Of a stretch of 64,000 bases of DNA, positions 46,341 through 55,348 are shown piece by piece. This DNA comes from Pseudonocardia sp. TRM90224. GTDB taxonomy: Bacteria > Actinomycetota > Actinomycetes > Mycobacteriales > Pseudonocardiaceae. The position numbers were made by a program, and so were the translations under genes. Where the stretch lies: positions 248,001-312,000 of the forward strand of contig NZ_JAJGSX010000006.1 of assembly GCF_021245725.1 (NCBI RefSeq). The letters run 5' to 3'. Numbering within the stretch: position 1 is the first letter of the stretch; each line of letters begins with the position of its first letter. The notes under the pieces were generated by a model. That model saw nothing but the letters and a program-made list of their open reading frames with translations. It was not told the origin of the DNA and made no database searches.

Positions 46341-47312
46341 GTGGCGGTGACCGTCCCCGCGGTGACCGTTGCGGCGCCGCAGCCGCTGTGCACGGTGGAC
46401 GATCCGCGGCTCGCCGAGCTGTCCGGCCTCGTCGCCGACGGCAGCGGGCTGTGGGCGATGACGGACGGCGGGCGGCGGGTCGAAGTGCACCGCCTCGATC
46501 ACACGACCTGCGCGGTGACCGAGACCCGCCGTGCCGACATCGACCCGTTCGACGCCGAGGACCTCGCCCGCGGGCGCGACGGCGCGTTGTGGGTCGCCGA
46601 CACCGGCGACAACGACCGGACCCGTGATTCGGTCGCCGTCGTCGTGCTGCCGAAACGCGGCAAGGGTGTGCTGCACCGGCTGACCTACCCCGACGGTCCG
46701 CACGACGCCGAGGCGCTGCTCGTCGACGCGGAGCAGCGTCCCCTCCTGATCACCAAGGAGATCGGGAACCAGGCCGGGATCTACCGGACGGACACGGCGC
46801 CGGAGGGGGCCGGCCCGATCCCGCTGACGAAGGTCGGCACGGTGAGCCTGCCGGCGTCCGACACGGAGGGCGGCCCGCTCGGCGGTATCGGCTCGCGGCT
46901 GGTGACGGGCGCCGCCGCCACCCCCGACGGCCGCCTGGTCGCCCTGCGGACCTACACCGACGCCTGGCTCTTCCCCGTGGTCGACGGCGACGTCGTCGCC
47001 GCGCTCCGCGGCGAGCCGATCCGGGTGCCCCTACCGGGGGAGCCCCAGGGCGAGGCGATCACGTTCGACGAGGACGGCACCCTCATCTCGGGGTCCGAGA
47101 CCCGCGGCGGCGTGCCGGGGGAGCTCAGGGTCGTGCCAGGAGCGGCGGCGCTCGTGCCGGTCGGCGCGTCCGTCGTCCCCGCCAGCGGCACCCCGACCCC
47201 CGAACCGGAGCCGGCGCCGACCTGGCTCCCCGCCGCCGTCGGCGGCGGGGTCGCGGTCCTGGCGCTGGTGGTGCTCATGCTGGCGATGACGCTGCGCGGC
47301 CGCCGCCGGTAG
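46341..47312 (+). CDS. Secreted, C-terminally anchored beta-propeller-like protein
   Basis: The 323-residue protein has a hydrophobic N-terminus, a propeller-like domain (GLVADGSGLWAMTDGGRRVEV..., ALWVADTGDNDRTRDSVAVVVLP, ATPDGRLVALRTYTDAWLFP), a proline-rich linker near 275-290 and one C-terminal membrane helix followed by RGRRR. It looks exported and anchored outward. Function is unknown. The GTG at 46341 truncates the signal peptide. The frame extends upstream to a CTG at 46308 that overlaps the hflX stop and would supply LIRLFVAGLAAVAVTVPAV, a complete signal, so translation may start there. Confidence 0.75.
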   Translation: MAVTVPAVTVAAPQPLCTVDDPRLAELSGLVADGSGLWAMTDGGRRVEVHRLDHTTCAVTETRRADIDPFDAEDLARGRDGALWVADTGDNDRTRDSVAVVVLPKRGKGVLHRLTYPDGPHDAEALLVDAEQRPLLITKEIGNQAGIYRTDTAPEGAGPIPLTKVGTVSLPASDTEGGPLGGIGSRLVTGAAATPDGRLVALRTYTDAWLFPVVDGDVVAALRGEPIRVPLPGEPQGEAITFDEDGTLISGSETRGGVPGELRVVPGAAALVPVGASVVPASGTPTPEPEPAPTWLPAAVGGGVAVLALVVLMLAMTLRGRRR

Positions 47313-47325
47313 CCGCGGCCGACGT

Positions 47326-48066
47326 TCAGAGGCGCCGAAGGACCGCCACGACGCGGCCGAGGACCGTCGCCTCGTCGCCGTCGATCGGGTCGTACGCGGG
47401 GTTGGCCGGCATCAGCCACACGTGCTTGCCCTGCCGCTTGAACGTCTTGACGGTGGCCTCGCCGTCGATCATGGCGGCGACGATCTCGCCGTTCTCCGCG
47501 ACCGGCTGCTGGCGGACGACGACCCAGTCGCCGTCGGTGATGGCCGCCTCGACCATCGAATCGCCTCGGACGTTCAGGAGGAACAGCTCGCCCTCACCGA
47601 CGATCTCGCGCGGCAGCGGGAACACGCTCTCCACCGCCTGCTCGGCGAGGATCGGACCACCGGCCGCGATGTTGCCGAGCAGCGGCACGAACGCCGGCGT
47701 GGGGTGCAGGTCGCCGGTGTCGCCGGCGTCCTCCGCCGCGACGACCCGGGTGTTCTCGCCGGGCTCGTCCGGGCCGCGCACGTCGACGGCGCGAGTGCGG
47801 TTGGGGTCGCGACGCAGGTAGCCCTTGCGCTCCAGCGTGCGCAGCTGGTGGTGCACCGACGAGGTGGACGTGAGCCCGACCGCGTCGCCGATCTCCCGCA
47901 CGCTGGGCGGGTAGCCGAAGCGCTCGACCCAATCGCGGATCACCTCGAGCACCTTGCGCTGGCGCGGGGTCAGTGCACCCGTGACGCCCGGCGGGTCGGG
48001 AAACGTGCTGACCTCCGCGGTCGCACCTGCGCTCCGCCGTGGGCCGCCGGGCTCGTCCCGTGCCAT
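47326..48066 (-). CDS. lexA: LexA repressor
   Basis: The 246-residue repressor has a winged helix-turn-helix ([44 protein letters not shown]) and an S24 peptidase domain. The cleavage bond is Ala135-Gly136 (GNIAAGG), with catalytic Ser170 (GDSM) and Lys207 (TVKTF). It represses SOS genes and cleaves itself when bound to RecA filaments. An N-terminal extension of about 25 residues precedes the winged helix. The ATG at 48066 follows GAGGAG. Its own box is at 48195, in the gap shared with the divergent LysM gene. Confidence 0.97.
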   Translation of the reverse strand: MARDEPGGPRRSAGATAEVSTFPDPPGVTGALTPRQRKVLEVIRDWVERFGYPPSVREIGDAVGLTSTSSVHHQLRTLERKGYLRRDPNRTRAVDVRGPDEPGENTRVVAAEDAGDTGDLHPTPAFVPLLGNIAAGGPILAEQAVESVFPLPREIVGEGELFLLNVRGDSMVEAAITDGDWVVVRQQPVAENGEIVAAMIDGEATVKTFKRQGKHVWLMPANPAYDPIDGDEATVLGRVVAVLRRL

Positions 48067-48194
48067 GTCGTTGCTCCTCCTCGGAAATGCCGCTCGAGCG
48101 CGGTGACCCCGCATTCCTTCGGAGCTGCTCACCCGATCAGGTGGAGTGCGGGGGACCGCCGTTGCGAAGACGGTAGCCCGATCTTGCGCATCCG

Positions 48195-48210
48195 CCAAAC
48201 ACATGTTCGA
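48195..48210 (-). promoter_or_regulatory. LexA box in front of lexA
   Basis: On the minus strand the sequence is TCGAAC-ATGT-GTTTGG, matching the consensus in 10 of 12 fixed positions. It lies 129 bases upstream of the lexA start. This fits autoregulation of lexA. Confidence 0.8.
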
Positions 48211-48274
48211 AGGACACGCCCTACTTTTCTCGATTCTGTCGGTGCCGAGTGGTAGACATCCCCCATGCGTTCGC

Positions 48275-48290
48275 TCGAACGTCTGTTTGA
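48275..48290 (+). promoter_or_regulatory. LexA box in front of the LysM gene
   Basis: TCGAAC-GTCT-GTTTGA matches the consensus in 11 of 12 fixed positions. It lies 38 bases before the chosen start of the LysM gene and would place that gene in the SOS regulon. If the gene instead started at the ATG at 48265, the box would be inside coding sequence, which argues for the later start. Confidence 0.85.
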
Positions 48291-48327
48291 GTCGCAGGGA
48301 CGGGTTGGCAGAAGCGGAGGCGGCGAG

Positions 48328-49155
48328 ATGCACAAGCACATGGAGGCCCGCGAGGCGCTCGATGGAGTGCGGCCGGGAGTGGCTCCGGCGGGTTCGACGC
48401 CCGCCGAGGCGCGCTCGGAATCCGGGCCCGAGCAGGCGCACTCGACCGTCACCAGAGCCGGCCTCGGTCGGCCCGCCGCTGGTCGGGGCGCTGTGCGTCC
48501 CGGCCGGGCGCAGCCGCGCCGCCGCGAGCGCGGCCCGTGGCCCGCGCGGCCGGAGATCGCGCCGGCCGCCTTGCGTGGTGCGCCGCTGGAGCGCCAGTCG
48601 TGCCAGTCGGTCCGGCTGAGCATCGTGCGCGAGGCTCCTCTTGAGGAGTCGAGCAGGCCGGCGGCGGCGGACGTCGAGCCGGCGCGCGAGCGAGCTGACG
48701 CGAGGCGCGACGCTGCCAATTTTCACTCGAACGGCCCAGTGGCGGCGCGTCGCCCGTTCACGCTGCGCGCTCCATTGTGGGCGGTTGCCGTCCCGGGGCG
48801 GCGCCCGGCCGGGGTGCGGCTCGCGCTGCGGAGGTCCGCGCCCCGCCCGATCGCAACGGCCGCTCGTATGCGCGTCCGTCGCGTGCTCGCCGGGATCGCG
48901 GTGTTCGTCGCCAGCGTCGCGGTGGTCGTCGCGCTCGGGCTCGTCGCGGATGCCGCCGTGCAGTGGAGGGGCGAGGGCGAGCAGCTGTCGGTCACGGTGA
49001 CGAGCGAGACCACCGTGTGGGACGTCGCGCCCGGCGCGGCCCCGCTCGCCGACGGCGCGGAGCTGAGCGCGATCGTCGAGCAGATCGTCACCGAGAACTC
49101 CCTCACCACGGTGCAGCTGCAGCCCGGCCAGGTGTTGCGGCTGCCCCGCGGCTGA
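48328..49155 (+). CDS. SOS-controlled LysM membrane protein (Rv2719c-like cell-division inhibitor candidate)
   Basis: The 275-residue protein has a long, basic, disordered N-terminal region (1-170) and then one membrane helix near 190-210 ([22 protein letters not shown]). An extracytoplasmic LysM domain follows ([17 protein letters not shown]..., [24 protein letters not shown]). The gene lies between lexA and nrdR, as Rv2719c does in M. tuberculosis. Rv2719c is a damage-induced cell-wall hydrolase or division inhibitor. The ATG at 48328 follows GGAGG at seven bases, and this start leaves the LexA box upstream. The N-terminal region is much longer than in Rv2719c. Confidence 0.82.
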   Translation: MHKHMEAREALDGVRPGVAPAGSTPAEARSESGPEQAHSTVTRAGLGRPAAGRGAVRPGRAQPRRRERGPWPARPEIAPAALRGAPLERQSCQSVRLSIVREAPLEESSRPAAADVEPARERADARRDAANFHSNGPVAARRPFTLRAPLWAVAVPGRRPAGVRLALRRSAPRPIATAARMRVRRVLAGIAVFVASVAVVVALGLVADAAVQWRGEGEQLSVTVTSETTVWDVAPGAAPLADGAELSAIVEQIVTENSLTTVQLQPGQVLRLPRG

Positions 49156-49315
49156 CGCTGCGCGTCCGGTCGGCCCGTTCGGAGGACACGCCGGCACGGA
49201 TGGGGGCCTCCTGCTTCCCCTGCCCCTACATGTTGTGTTTACACTGGTGTTGTTCGTCAACGAGTGGGGTTCCGAGCGCGGAACCGTCGCTATGCGGGAA
49301 GGGAGTGCGAGGTCG

Positions 49316-49804
49316 ATGCGCTGTCCCTTCTGCCGCCACTCCGACTGCCGCGTGATCGACTCCCGCGAGGTCGACGACGGCCAGGCCACACGCCGCAGAC
49401 GATCCTGCGTCGCGTGCGGCCGCCGCTTCACCACGGTCGAGGAGGCCGTGCTCGCGGTGCTCAAGCGCAGCGGGGTCACCGAGCCGTTCAGCCGCGAGAA
49501 GGTCGTTCGCGGCGTCCGGAGGGCCTGTCAAGGCCGCCCGGTCGACGAGGACGCGTTGCAACAGCTCGCGCACCGCGTCGAGGAGACCGTGCGCGCGGGC
49601 GGCACCGCGGAGATCCCCAGTCACGAGGTCGGCCTCGCCATTCTCGGCCCCCTCCGTGAGCTCGACGAGGTGGCGTACCTGCGCTTCGCGAGCGTTTACA
49701 GATCCTTCTCCTCCATCGAGGACTTCGAGAAGGAGATCGCCGACCTGCGCGGCGTCGACGAGTCGCAGGAGCCCGGGTCTTCCGCCGGGCCCGGTTCCCC
49801 CTGA
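49316..49804 (+). CDS. nrdR: Transcriptional repressor NrdR
   Basis: The 162-residue protein begins [22 protein letters not shown], the zinc ribbon, with the second cysteine pair in [10 protein letters not shown]. An ATP-cone domain follows (residues 50-140, [27 protein letters not shown]). NrdR senses dATP/ATP and represses ribonucleotide reductase genes. It lies directly upstream of nrdJ, its likely target. The ATG at 49316 gives the invariant N-terminus. Confidence 0.96.
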   Translation: MRCPFCRHSDCRVIDSREVDDGQATRRRRSCVACGRRFTTVEEAVLAVLKRSGVTEPFSREKVVRGVRRACQGRPVDEDALQQLAHRVEETVRAGGTAEIPSHEVGLAILGPLRELDEVAYLRFASVYRSFSSIEDFEKEIADLRGVDESQEPGSSAGPGSP

Positions 49805-49928
49805 AGAGCCCCACCTCACCGGTCTGACGCCCCGGATCAGGCCGTCCGCCCCCGCAACGCAGCCAGTAGCGCAGCCATAGCCACGGTGTCGGCGACCCCA
49901 GCCCGTCTGCACCGGAGGAGAGGAAAGC

Positions 49929-52900
49929 ATGACCGAGACCGTCGGAGCCACGTCGGGACGAGGGAAGAAGCCCGCAGCCAAGAACAAGCAGGCGGGCCTC
50001 ACCGTCGGGCGGATCTACACCACCCCCGGCGTCCACCCTTACGACGAGGTCGCGTGGGAGCGCCGCGACGTCGTCATGACGAACTGGCGCGACGGCACCG
50101 TCAACTTCGAACAGCGGGGGGTCGAGTTCCCCGAGTTCTGGTCGCTCAACGCCACCAACATCGTCACCAGCAAGTACTTCCGCGGCGCTGTGGGCTCCCC
50201 GAAGCGCGAGTCGAGCCTGCGCCAGCTGATCGACCGCGTGGTCGGCGTGTACCACCGCTCCGGTGTCGAGAACGGCTACTTCGCGACCGACGAGGACGCC
50301 GAGGTCTTCGCCCACGAGCTCACCTGGATGCTGCTGCACCAGGTGTTCAGCTTCAATTCGCCGGTTTGGTTCAACGTCGGCACGAACTCCCCTCAGCAAG
50401 TCTCGGCGTGTTTCATTCTTGCCGTAGACGACACGATGGAGTCTATTCTTAATTGGTATCGCGAGGAAGGGCTGATCTTCAAGGGCGGCTCGGGGGCCGG
50501 GCTCAACCTCTCCCGAATCCGCTCCTCGAAGGAGCTGCTCTCCTCCGGCGGCACGGCGTCGGGCCCGGTGTCGTTCATGCGCGGCGCCGACGCGAGCGCC
50601 GGCACGATCAAGTCCGGCGGGGCGACGCGCCGCGCGGCGAAGATGGTCGTGCTCGACGTCGACCACCCCGACATCGAGGAGTTCGTCGAGACCAAGGCCA
50701 AGGAGGAGGCGAAGATCCGCGTCCTGCGCGACGCGGGCTTCGACATGGACCTCGGCGGCTCCGACATCACGTCCGTGCAGTACCAGAACGCGAACAACTC
50801 GGTGCGTGTCACCGACGAGTTCATGCGCGCCGTCGAGGCCGACGGTGAGTTCGGGCTGCGCGGCCGGATGACCGGCGAGGTCATCGAGAAGATCAGCGCG
50901 AAGAAGCTCTTCCGCACCATTGCGCAGGCCGCGTGGGAATGCGCCGACCCCGGTATCCAGTACGACGGAATCATCAACGACTGGCACACCTGCCCCGAGT
51001 CGGGACGCATTTCCGCGTCCAATCCGTGCTTCCCGGCCGACCAGCGGGTCCTGACCGACAGCGGGCTCATCCCGATCGGCGACCTCGTCGGTCGGTCAGC
51101 GGTCGGCGAGGAGTTCGCCGTCTACACCAACGACGTCACCAATGAGACCGATCCCCGTTCGGCGGTGCACGCGACCCGGCCGACCCAATACATGGTCACC
51201 GGCACGAACGAGGTCGTCGAACTGCGATTCCGGGACGGGTCGCGGCTGCGGTGCACGCCCAAGCACCGCGTCTGGACGGCGAACAGGCAGTGGGTGCGCG
51301 CGGAGGAGCTGACCGAGGACGACCGGGTCGTCCGCTCCTTCGAATACGCCCCCCGCCCGCACGCTTCGGCTGCGCTTCCGGAACGGGCGGTGGAGGCCGG
51401 GCACTCCGCACGTGGCCGAGCGCTCGCCACGGTTCCCGAGAAGTGGTCGCCCGAGTTGGCCGGCTACCTCGGCTGGCTGGTCGGCGACGGTTGCCTGACG
51501 CAGGACGGCGCGGTCACCGTCTACGCAGGGGAGTGGGAGCAGCGCGTCCTGCTCCCCGCACACACCGCTCTCGTTGCCGGGATCACGGGGACGCGTGGGA
51601 AGCCGAGCGTCCAAGCGAACGGCACGCAGCAGCTGAGGACCATGCGCGGCCGTTTCGGCGCTTTCCTGCGGATGCTCGGGGTGTCGGACGGGCGTTCGTC
51701 GGAGAAGGTCGTTCCCGGTTCGCTCCTGGAAGCCCCCGAGGAGTCGCTGGTCGCCTTCCTCCGCTCGCTGTTCGACGCCGATGGGTGTGTTGTCGACCAG
51801 CAGGTGAAGGGCACGCGGTACGTCGGGCTGGGAAGTCGCTCCGAGGAGCTCCTGATCGGTGTCCAGGAGCTGCTGGCGAGCCTGGGGATCCGGGCCGTGA
51901 TCTACCGGACGGGGACCAAGGAGGTCTCCTTCACCTACGCCCGCAAGGACGGGAGCATCGCCGAGTACGGCAGCGATGGTCCGTTCTTCGACCTGCGGAT
52001 CACCGGGCGGCACATCGAGCGCTTCGCCGCCCGCGTCGGGTTCGAGCACCCGCGGAAGGCGGACAAGCTGCGGGACGTGCTGGCGAGGAGCAGCTTCTAC
52101 ACCGTCGAGGAGAGCACGCGTCTCGTCTCACGGGTGTCCCGCGGGTTCGAGACGACCTACAACCTCACCGAGCCGCGGAACCACTCCTACGTCGTCGGCG
52201 GCGTCGTGGTGGCGAACTGCAGCGAATACATGCACCTGGACAACTCCAGCTGCAACCTCGCCTCGCTGAACCTGCTCACGTTCCTGGGTGAGGACGGCAC
52301 GTTCGACGCCGTGCGTTTCCAGAAGTCGGTCGAGCTGGTCATCACCGCGATGGACATCTCGATCTGCTTCGCAGACTTCCCGACCGAGCCGATCGGTGAG
52401 ACCACCCGCAAGTTCCGCCAGCTCGGCATCGGCTACGCCAACCTGGGCGCGCTGCTGATGGCGACCGGTCACGCGTACGACTCGGAGGGCGGGCAGTCGC
52501 TCGCCGCCGCGCTCACGTCGCTGATGACCGGCGCCGCGTACAAGCGCTCTGCGGAGCTGGCGGGTGTCGTCGGCCCTTACGAGGGCTACGCGCGCAACGC
52601 CGAGTCGCACCAGCGCGTGATGCGCAAGCACGCCGCCGCGAACGACGACGTGCGCACGTTCCCGGCCAGCACGAGCATCCACAAGCTCGCGACGATCGCC
52701 TGGAAGGACTGCCTCGCGGTCGGCGCCCGCAACGGGTGGCGCAACGCGCAGGCGTCCGTGCTCGCACCCACCGGCTGCCTCACGGCCGACACGCTGGTCA
52801 CCACCGACCGCGGGCTCGTCCGCCTCGGCGAGATCGGCGACGTCTACGGCGACCGCTGGCAGGACCTCGACCTGGTGGTCGCCACCGACGAGGGTCCGCG

Positions 52901-55217
52901 CGCGGCGACGAAGTTCTTCGTGAACGGTGAGGAGCCGACCCGCCGGATCGTCACCAGCGGCGGCTACACGATCCAGGGCACGCTGGCGCACCGGATCAAG
53001 GTGATCGACACCGCGAGCGGCGAGTGGGTCTGGCGTCGCATGGCCGACGTGGCCGCGGGCGACATCGTCCCGATGCAGCTCGGCACGTTCGTCGGCCAGC
53101 CGCGACGGGTGCCGCTGCCCGTGCTCGACGAGGCCTACTACACCGACGACCGGCGGGTCGTCGTGCCCGACGTCGTCGACGGCGAGCTCGCCGAGCTGGT
53201 CGGCTACTTCATGGGCGATGGCAGCCTGCAGGCCGGTGGGCTGCGCTTCCGCGTCGCCGAGGCCGATCTCGACGTCGTCGAGCGGCTGCGGATCCTGGGC
53301 AAGGAGCTGTTCGGGCTGGAGGCCGCGGTCACCGCCGGTGCGGGGCACCACGAGGTCGTCTTCGCCTCGGTCCGGCTGGCCCGCTGGTGGCAGGCCGCCG
53401 GCTTCACCCGTCGCGCGCTCGACAACGGTGTCGTGTCACCGCTCGTGCCTTCCGCGCTGCTGGAGTCGAACGACCCGGAGGTCTACGGTGGCTTCGTCCG
53501 CGGTCTCTTCGAGGCCGACGGCTCCGTGCTGGACGGTGTCCCGACGCTGTCGACCGGCTCGGAGGCGTTCGCCAAGGAGATCCGCACGATCCTGCTGACG
53601 CTCGGCATGGCGACGACGACCCGTGCGACGGTAAACGGCTGGGGCGGGGCGGTCCACCAGGTCCGGCTGCGCAACCTCGACCACGCCATGCGCTACGACG
53701 AGATCGTCGGCTTCATCGGCGATCGGAAGAACCGCCTGCTGCCGGAGCTGGAGCCCACCCAGAGCGGCAACCGCGACCGGATCCACCTCCCGCGCTCGGT
53801 CTGGAACGAGCTGGTCCCCGTCGGCCACCCTCGCCGGTCGGCCGTGATGGGCGCGCTGCGCAAGTCCGGCAACGTCTCCCGCATGATCGCGCAGACGATC
53901 TACGCGGAGCAGCCCGACGAGCGGCTCGGGAACGCGCTGGGCTACCTGTTCGAGACTGTCGCCGAGAACGTCGACGGCGGCGTGCAGCCCACCTACGACC
54001 TCTCGGTGCCGGAGAACGTCACCTACGTCGCGGGTGGCTTCGTCAGCCACAACACCATCGGCCTGATGATGGACTGCGACACCACCGGCATCGAGCCCGA
54101 CCTGGCGCTGGTGAAGTTCAAGAAGCTGGTCGGCGGCGGCTCGATGCAGATCGTCAACCAGACGGTGCCGCGTGCGCTGGCCCGCCTCGGCTACCAGCCG
54201 GAGCAGGTCGAGGCGATCGTCGAGTACGTGGGTGAGCACGGGCACGTCGTCGACGCGCCGGGGCTGCGCCAGGAGCACTACGAGGTGTTCGACTGCGCGA
54301 TGGGGGAGCGGTCGATCGCCCCCATGGGCCACGTGCGGATGATGGCCGCGGTGCAGCCGTTCCTCTCCGGCGCGATCTCGAAGACGGTCAACATGCCGGA
54401 GAGCGCCACCGTCGAGGAGGTCGAGAAGATCTACCTCGAGGGCTGGAAGCTCGGCCTGAAGGCGCTGGCGATCTACCGCGACAACTGCAAGGTCGGGCAG
54501 CCGCTCTCGGCGGGCAAGTCGGCGAAGGCGTCGGGCGGCGGTGAGCAGCAGCAGGTGACGACCGTGGTCGAGGCCCGGCCGGTGCGCAAGCGGCTGCCGA
54601 AGAAGCGCCCGAGCGAGACGATCTCGTTCACCGTCGGCGGCGCCGAGGGCTACCTGACGGCCGGGTCGTACCCCGACGACGGGCTCGGCGAGATCTTCGT
54701 CAAGCTCGGCAAGCAGGGTTCGACGCTCTCCGGCGTGATGGACGCGTTCTCCATGTCGATCTCCGTGGGCCTGCAGTACGGGATCCCGCTGGAGTTCTAC
54801 GTCTCGAAGTTCTCCAACCTGCGCTTCGAGCCGGCCGGCATGACCGACGACCCGGACATCCGCATCGCCACGAGCGTGCTCGACTACCTGTTCCGGCGAC
54901 TCGCGCTCGACCACCTCCCGTACGAGAAGCGCGCCCAGCTGGGCATCTTCTCGGCCGACGAGCGGACGGTGCAGGTCGCGGAGAGCTACGGCGAGGTCGA
55001 CGTTGAGGGGTTGCGCGGTGGGGTCGAGGCCCTCCCGGCTGCCCCGTCGGGCACCGCTCCGGCACCGGTCGAGGTCGGCAGCTCCACCGAGCTGCTGGAG
55101 CTGCGGATGGGCAAGGCCGCCGACGCGCCGCTCTGCATGACGTGCGGCACGAAGATGCGTCCGGCCGGGTCCTGCTACCTCTGCGAGGGTTGCGGGTCGA
55201 CCAGCGGCTGCAGCTGA
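49929..55217 (+). CDS. nrdJ: Adenosylcobalamin-dependent (class II) ribonucleotide reductase with two inteins
   Basis: The 1762-codon gene makes a precursor that should splice to an enzyme of about 939 residues. It reduces ribonucleotides to deoxyribonucleotides with vitamin B12. Extein landmarks are FSFNSPVWFNVG, KGGSGAGLNLSRIRS, the split ASNP/CSEYMHLDNSSCN, the split LAPTG/TIGLMMDCDTTG, and a C-terminal zinc-ribbon-like tail (CMTCGTKMRPAGSCYLCEGCG). Inteins occupy residues 367-763 and 950-1375. Both interrupt highly conserved active-site motifs, as inteins typically do. No B12 riboswitch is visible in the 124 bases before the ATG, so regulation is probably by NrdR. GGAGAGGA stands before the start. 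Confidence 0.97.
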   Translation: MTETVGATSGRGKKPAAKNKQAGLTVGRIYTTPGVHPYDEVAWERRDVVMTNWRDGTVNFEQRGVEFPEFWSLNATNIVTSKYFRGAVGSPKRESSLRQLIDRVVGVYHRSGVENGYFATDEDAEVFAHELTWMLLHQVFSFNSPVWFNVGTNSPQQVSACFILAVDDTMESILNWYREEGLIFKGGSGAGLNLSRIRSSKELLSSGGTASGPVSFMRGADASAGTIKSGGATRRAAKMVVLDVDHPDIEEFVETKAKEEAKIRVLRDAGFDMDLGGSDITSVQYQNANNSVRVTDEFMRAVEADGEFGLRGRMTGEVIEKISAKKLFRTIAQAAWECADPGIQYDGIINDWHTCPESGRISASNPCFPADQRVLTDSGLIPIGDLVGRSAVGEEFAVYTNDVTNETDPRSAVHATRPTQYMVTGTNEVVELRFRDGSRLRCTPKHRVWTANRQWVRAEELTEDDRVVRSFEYAPRPHASAALPERAVEAGHSARGRALATVPEKWSPELAGYLGWLVGDGCLTQDGAVTVYAGEWEQRVLLPAHTALVAGITGTRGKPSVQANGTQQLRTMRGRFGAFLRMLGVSDGRSSEKVVPGSLLEAPEESLVAFLRSLFDADGCVVDQQVKGTRYVGLGSRSEELLIGVQELLASLGIRAVIYRTGTKEVSFTYARKDGSIAEYGSDGPFFDLRITGRHIERFAARVGFEHPRKADKLRDVLARSSFYTVEESTRLVSRVSRGFETTYNLTEPRNHSYVVGGVVVANCSEYMHLDNSSCNLASLNLLTFLGEDGTFDAVRFQKSVELVITAMDISICFADFPTEPIGETTRKFRQLGIGYANLGALLMATGHAYDSEGGQSLAAALTSLMTGAAYKRSAELAGVVGPYEGYARNAESHQRVMRKHAAANDDVRTFPASTSIHKLATIAWKDCLAVGARNGWRNAQASVLAPTGCLTADTLVTTDRGLVRLGEIGDVYGDRWQDLDLVVATDEGPRAATKFFVNGEEPTRRIVTSGGYTIQGTLAHRIKVIDTASGEWVWRRMADVAAGDIVPMQLGTFVGQPRRVPLPVLDEAYYTDDRRVVVPDVVDGELAELVGYFMGDGSLQAGGLRFRVAEADLDVVERLRILGKELFGLEAAVTAGAGHHEVVFASVRLARWWQAAGFTRRALDNGVVSPLVPSALLESNDPEVYGGFVRGLFEADGSVLDGVPTLSTGSEAFAKEIRTILLTLGMATTTRATVNGWGGAVHQVRLRNLDHAMRYDEIVGFIGDRKNRLLPELEPTQSGNRDRIHLPRSVWNELVPVGHPRRSAVMGALRKSGNVSRMIAQTIYAEQPDERLGNALGYLFETVAENVDGGVQPTYDLSVPENVTYVAGGFVSHNTIGLMMDCDTTGIEPDLALVKFKKLVGGGSMQIVNQTVPRALARLGYQPEQVEAIVEYVGEHGHVVDAPGLRQEHYEVFDCAMGERSIAPMGHVRMMAAVQPFLSGAISKTVNMPESATVEEVEKIYLEGWKLGLKALAIYRDNCKVGQPLSAGKSAKASGGGEQQQVTTVVEARPVRKRLPKKRPSETISFTVGGAEGYLTAGSYPDDGLGEIFVKLGKQGSTLSGVMDAFSMSISVGLQYGIPLEFYVSKFSNLRFEPAGMTDDPDIRIATSVLDYLFRRLALDHLPYEKRAQLGIFSADERTVQVAESYGEVDVEGLRGGVEALPAAPSGTAPAPVEVGSSTELLELRMGKAADAPLCMTCGTKMRPAGSCYLCEGCGSTSGCS
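51027..52217 (+). other. NrdJ intein 1 (397 aa, LAGLIDADG)
   Basis: The intein starts at Cys367 (CFPADQRVLTDSGLIPIGDL) and ends at Asn763 (NHSYVVGGVVVAN), followed by extein Cys (CSEYM). The N-terminal splicing block, the homing-endonuclease motifs LGWLVGDG and SLFDADG, and the C-terminal block are all visible. The penultimate residue is Ala rather than the usual His, which occurs in a minority of inteins. It interrupts the conserved NPCSEYMHLDN motif. Confidence 0.9.
52776..54053 (+). other. NrdJ intein 2 (426 aa, LAGLIDADG)
   Basis: The intein starts at Cys950 (CLTADTLVTTDRGLVRLGEI) and ends at His-Asn (VTYVAGGFVSHN, Asn1375), followed by extein Thr (TIGLMMD). Block B has GYTIQGTLAHRIKV with the conserved histidine, and the DOD endonuclease motifs are LVGYFMGDG and GLFEADG. 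All catalytic splicing residues look intact. It interrupts the APTGTIGLMMD motif. Confidence 0.92.
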
Positions 55218-55230
55218 CGCCGACGCTCCC

Positions 55231-55263
55231 GAGGGCGGTGCCACGACCCGTGGCACCGCCCTC
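55231..55263 (+). terminator. Strong hairpin terminator after nrdJ
   Basis: Perfect 15-base arms GAGGGCGGTGCCACG (55231-55245) and CGTGGCACCGCCCTC (55249-55263) enclose a 3-base loop, starting 13 bases after the nrdJ stop. No T-run follows. It insulates the toxin-antitoxin genes from nrdJ. Confidence 0.85.
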
Positions 55264-55276
55264 GTGCGTTTCGCGG

Positions 55277-55306
55277 CCAGGTACGTCACGTACTTGACGT
55301 ACCTGG
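55277..55306. promoter_or_regulatory. Perfect palindrome upstream of the toxin-antitoxin pair
   Basis: CCAGGTACGTCA (55277-55288), six bases, then TGACGTACCTGG (55295-55306). The 12-base arms are perfect. It lies 43 bases before the antitoxin start, and overlapping GTACGT repeats run through the site. Position and form fit the operator at which type II antitoxin or toxin-antitoxin complexes repress their own operon. Confidence 0.75.
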
Positions 55307-55348
55307 CGTTCGTCGTCACGCTGGTGGTGAGCGACTTTGGAGGCTGCA

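Noticed and set aside
49215-49262. NrdR box (ACACWATATWGTGT) before nrdR
   Set aside because: The TGTGTTTACACT stretch is only loosely similar and lacks the central AT-rich pattern on both halves.
49805-49928. Cobalamin riboswitch before nrdJ
   Set aside because: The gap is 124 bases and shows no B12-box-like conserved segments; too short for the full element.
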